Below are positions 5,653 through 6,946 of a DNA stretch of 6,946 nucleotides, piece after piece (position 1 is the stretch's first letter; each line of letters begins with the position of its first letter). Source of the DNA: JAUWCW01 sp030609125 [NCBI: Candidatus Rokuibacteriota bacterium] (GTDB lineage Bacteria; JAUVQV01); assembly GCA_030609125.1 (NCBI GenBank), contig JAUWCW010000104.1, forward strand, positions 1 through 6,946, given 5' to 3'. Under the pieces are notes generated by a model that saw only the letters and a list, made by a program, of their open reading frames with translations, made no database searches and had not been told where the DNA came from. Position numbers and translations under genes: made by a program.

Positions 5653-5678
5653 ATCCGAAAGTATCCGGGAAAACTGCC

Positions 5679-6946
5679 ATGAGCGGAAGAGCGGGGCTTT
5701 TCAAGGGAGGCATACACCCCTTCTATCGGAAGGGGGCGACGGCCGGGATCGCGGTCACGACTGTCGATCCACCGGCCACCGCCGTTATCCCCCTGCAGCA
5801 GCACATCGGTGCACCCTGTTCGGCGCTGGTAAAGGCCGGCGACGAGGTGAAGGTGGGGACGCGTATCGGCGAGTCGGAGGCCTTCGTCTCCGCCCCCGTG
5901 CACGCCGGCATCTCGGGGAAGGTCAAGTCCGTCGGCCCCCAGCCGCACCCCATGGGTGTTCCGGTCAACTCCGTCGTGATCGAAGCGGACGGCAGCGACA
6001 CCTGGGAGGAGATGCGGCCCCGCGATCCGTCGTCCCTGCCGCCGGAGGAACTGCGCAGGCTCGTTCGTGAGGCGGGGATCGTCGGTCTCGGGGGAGCGAC
6101 GTTTCCCACGCACGTGAAGCTGAGCCCCCCGGCGGAGAAGCCGATCGACACCCTGGTTCTCAACGGGGCCGAATGCGAGCCGTACCTCACGGCCGATCAC
6201 CGCCTCATGGTGGAGAGCGGGGGGGATGTCATCGAGGGCGCCCTCATCCTTGCCAGGATCCTGGGGGTGGGGAAGGTGATCTTCGGCGTCGAGGGAAACA
6301 AGCCCGACGCCATCGCCGTGCTGAGGAAGGCTGCCGCCGGCCGGCCGGAGGTCTCCGTCGTCACCCTCCCGGTGAAATACCCGCAGGGCGCTGAAAAGCA
6401 GCTCATCAAGGCGATTCTCGGCCGGGAGGTTCCGCCCCCCCCCGGCCTGCCGATGGACGTCGGGGTCGTTGTTCAGAACGTGGGCACCTGCCTCGCCATC
6501 AAGGAGGCGGTCCGCGACGGCAAACCGCTGGTGGAGCGCATCGTCACCGTCTCGGGAAGCGGAATCCGGCAGCCGGCGAACCTGCGGGTGCGTCTCGGCA
6601 CGCCGCTGAGACTGCTCGCCGATGCCTGCGGGGGGATGAAGGATGGCGTGACGCGAGTGATCATGGGGGGGCCGATGATGGGACTGGCCCAGTCGTCCCT
6701 CGACGTTCCCGTTGTGAAGGGGACGTCGGGGCTGCTTTTCGTCCGGCGCGAGGAACTGCCCCTCCGGTCCGAGGGCGCCTGCATCCGCTGCGGGCGGTGT
6801 GTCCGGGCCTGCCCGATGATCATCTCCCCCCAGACGATCGCCCTCTATGCCCGGAACAAGATCTTTGATCAGGCGGAGAAATGGAGGGCCCTGGACTGCA
6901 TCGAGTGCGGGTGCTGCGCCTTCTCGTGCCCCTCGTCGATTCCCCT
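5679..6946 (+). CDS. rnfC: Rnf electron transport complex subunit C (partial, runs off the right edge)
   Basis: RnfC is the peripheral subunit, on the cytoplasmic side in most models, of the ion-pumping ferredoxin:NAD oxidoreductase; it binds NADH and FMN and carries two [4Fe-4S] clusters. About 422 residues are present with no stop before the window end. Visible parts in order are the N-terminal FKGGIHP (8-14), a barrel-sandwich domain (about 38-105), the FMN/NADH-binding GLGGATFPT (136-144) and NGAECEPY (162-169), an SLBB-type segment (about 289-340), and two cysteine motifs. These are C368-x2-C371-x2-C374-x3-C378-P and C407-x2-C410-x2-C413-x3-C417-P. The ATG at 5679 is chosen because the family N-terminus begins just after it; its Shine-Dalgarno is weak (GGGA, 8 nt before the ATG). 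Nine consecutive C (6435-6443) encode a short proline run without breaking the frame. rnfC usually opens an rnfCDGEAB operon, so rnfD probably follows beyond the window. Confidence 0.96.
   Translation, partial: MSGRAGLFKGGIHPFYRKGATAGIAVTTVDPPATAVIPLQQHIGAPCSALVKAGDEVKVGTRIGESEAFVSAPVHAGISGKVKSVGPQPHPMGVPVNSVVIEADGSDTWEEMRPRDPSSLPPEELRRLVREAGIVGLGGATFPTHVKLSPPAEKPIDTLVLNGAECEPYLTADHRLMVESGGDVIEGALILARILGVGKVIFGVEGNKPDAIAVLRKAAAGRPEVSVVTLPVKYPQGAEKQLIKAILGREVPPPPGLPMDVGVVVQNVGTCLAIKEAVRDGKPLVERIVTVSGSGIRQPANLRVRLGTPLRLLADACGGMKDGVTRVIMGGPMMGLAQSSLDVPVVKGTSGLLFVRREELPLRSEGACIRCGRCVRACPMIISPQTIALYARNKIFDQAEKWRALDCIECGCCAFSCPSSIP

Noticed and set aside
5532-6200. Long open frames opposite rnfC
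   Set aside because: They lie antisense to a clear RnfC with intact motifs and have the low-complexity composition expected from GC-rich shadows.
1-6946. Mobile elements, CRISPR arrays, tRNA or rRNA genes, defence systems
   Set aside because: I saw no transposase, integrase, spaced repeats, cloverleaf sequences or defence domains; all long open frames on the coding strands fit housekeeping genes.

Overview
This 6.9 kb window is a GC-rich, gene-dense bacterial chromosome segment. It looks like core metabolism, with no sign of mobile DNA, CRISPR arrays, RNA genes or defence genes. A Gram-negative anaerobe is likely: there is a lipoprotein signal peptidase, a class A penicillin-binding protein tail, C5-pathway tetrapyrrole synthesis, an RnfC subunit, and an Fo cluster (atpZ-atpI-atpB-atpE) encoded apart from F1. 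This combination resembles Desulfobacterota / former Deltaproteobacteria, perhaps a syntrophic or sulfate-reducing lineage. That placement is inference from gene content and order, not from a search.

Layout. The left edge holds the last 53 codons of a rightward gene that looks like penicillin-binding protein 1A. It converges, with 15 bp between stop codons, on a leftward unit of three genes transcribed in the order mtnP (methylthioadenosine phosphorylase), lspA (signal peptidase II) and an unrecognised 164-residue soluble protein. A likely promoter lies about 40 to 65 bp upstream of the mtnP start. Upstream of it is a strong intrinsic terminator that ends the next leftward operon: hemL, atpZ, atpI, atpB, atpE. 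Genes in that operon are 3 bp apart (hemL/atpZ), overlap by 4 bp (atpZ/atpI) or 8 bp (atpI/atpB), or are separated by 47 bp that carry a strong ribosome binding site (atpB/atpE). At the right, 225 bp separates hemL from the divergent rnfC, which runs off the window end after both of its ferredoxin-type cysteine motifs. Each side of that gap has its own TTGACA-type promoter candidate.

How the genes fit together. AtpB and AtpE form the ion path of Fo, and AtpZ and AtpI are accessory membrane proteins of the same cluster. RnfC would be the NADH-side subunit of a ferredoxin:NAD oxidoreductase that builds or uses a Na+ or H+ gradient. The most notable observation is that the c subunit carries the Na+-binding residue set (Gln60, Glu93-Ser94, Tyr98) known from Na+-ATP synthases. 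With the neighbouring Rnf gene this suggests sodium bioenergetics. I found no clearly undescribed system. The remaining findings are modest: an N-terminal signal-like extension on AtpE, the hemL-atp operon arrangement, an uncharacterised small protein with internal repeats, and structure in the hemL-rnfC intergenic region.
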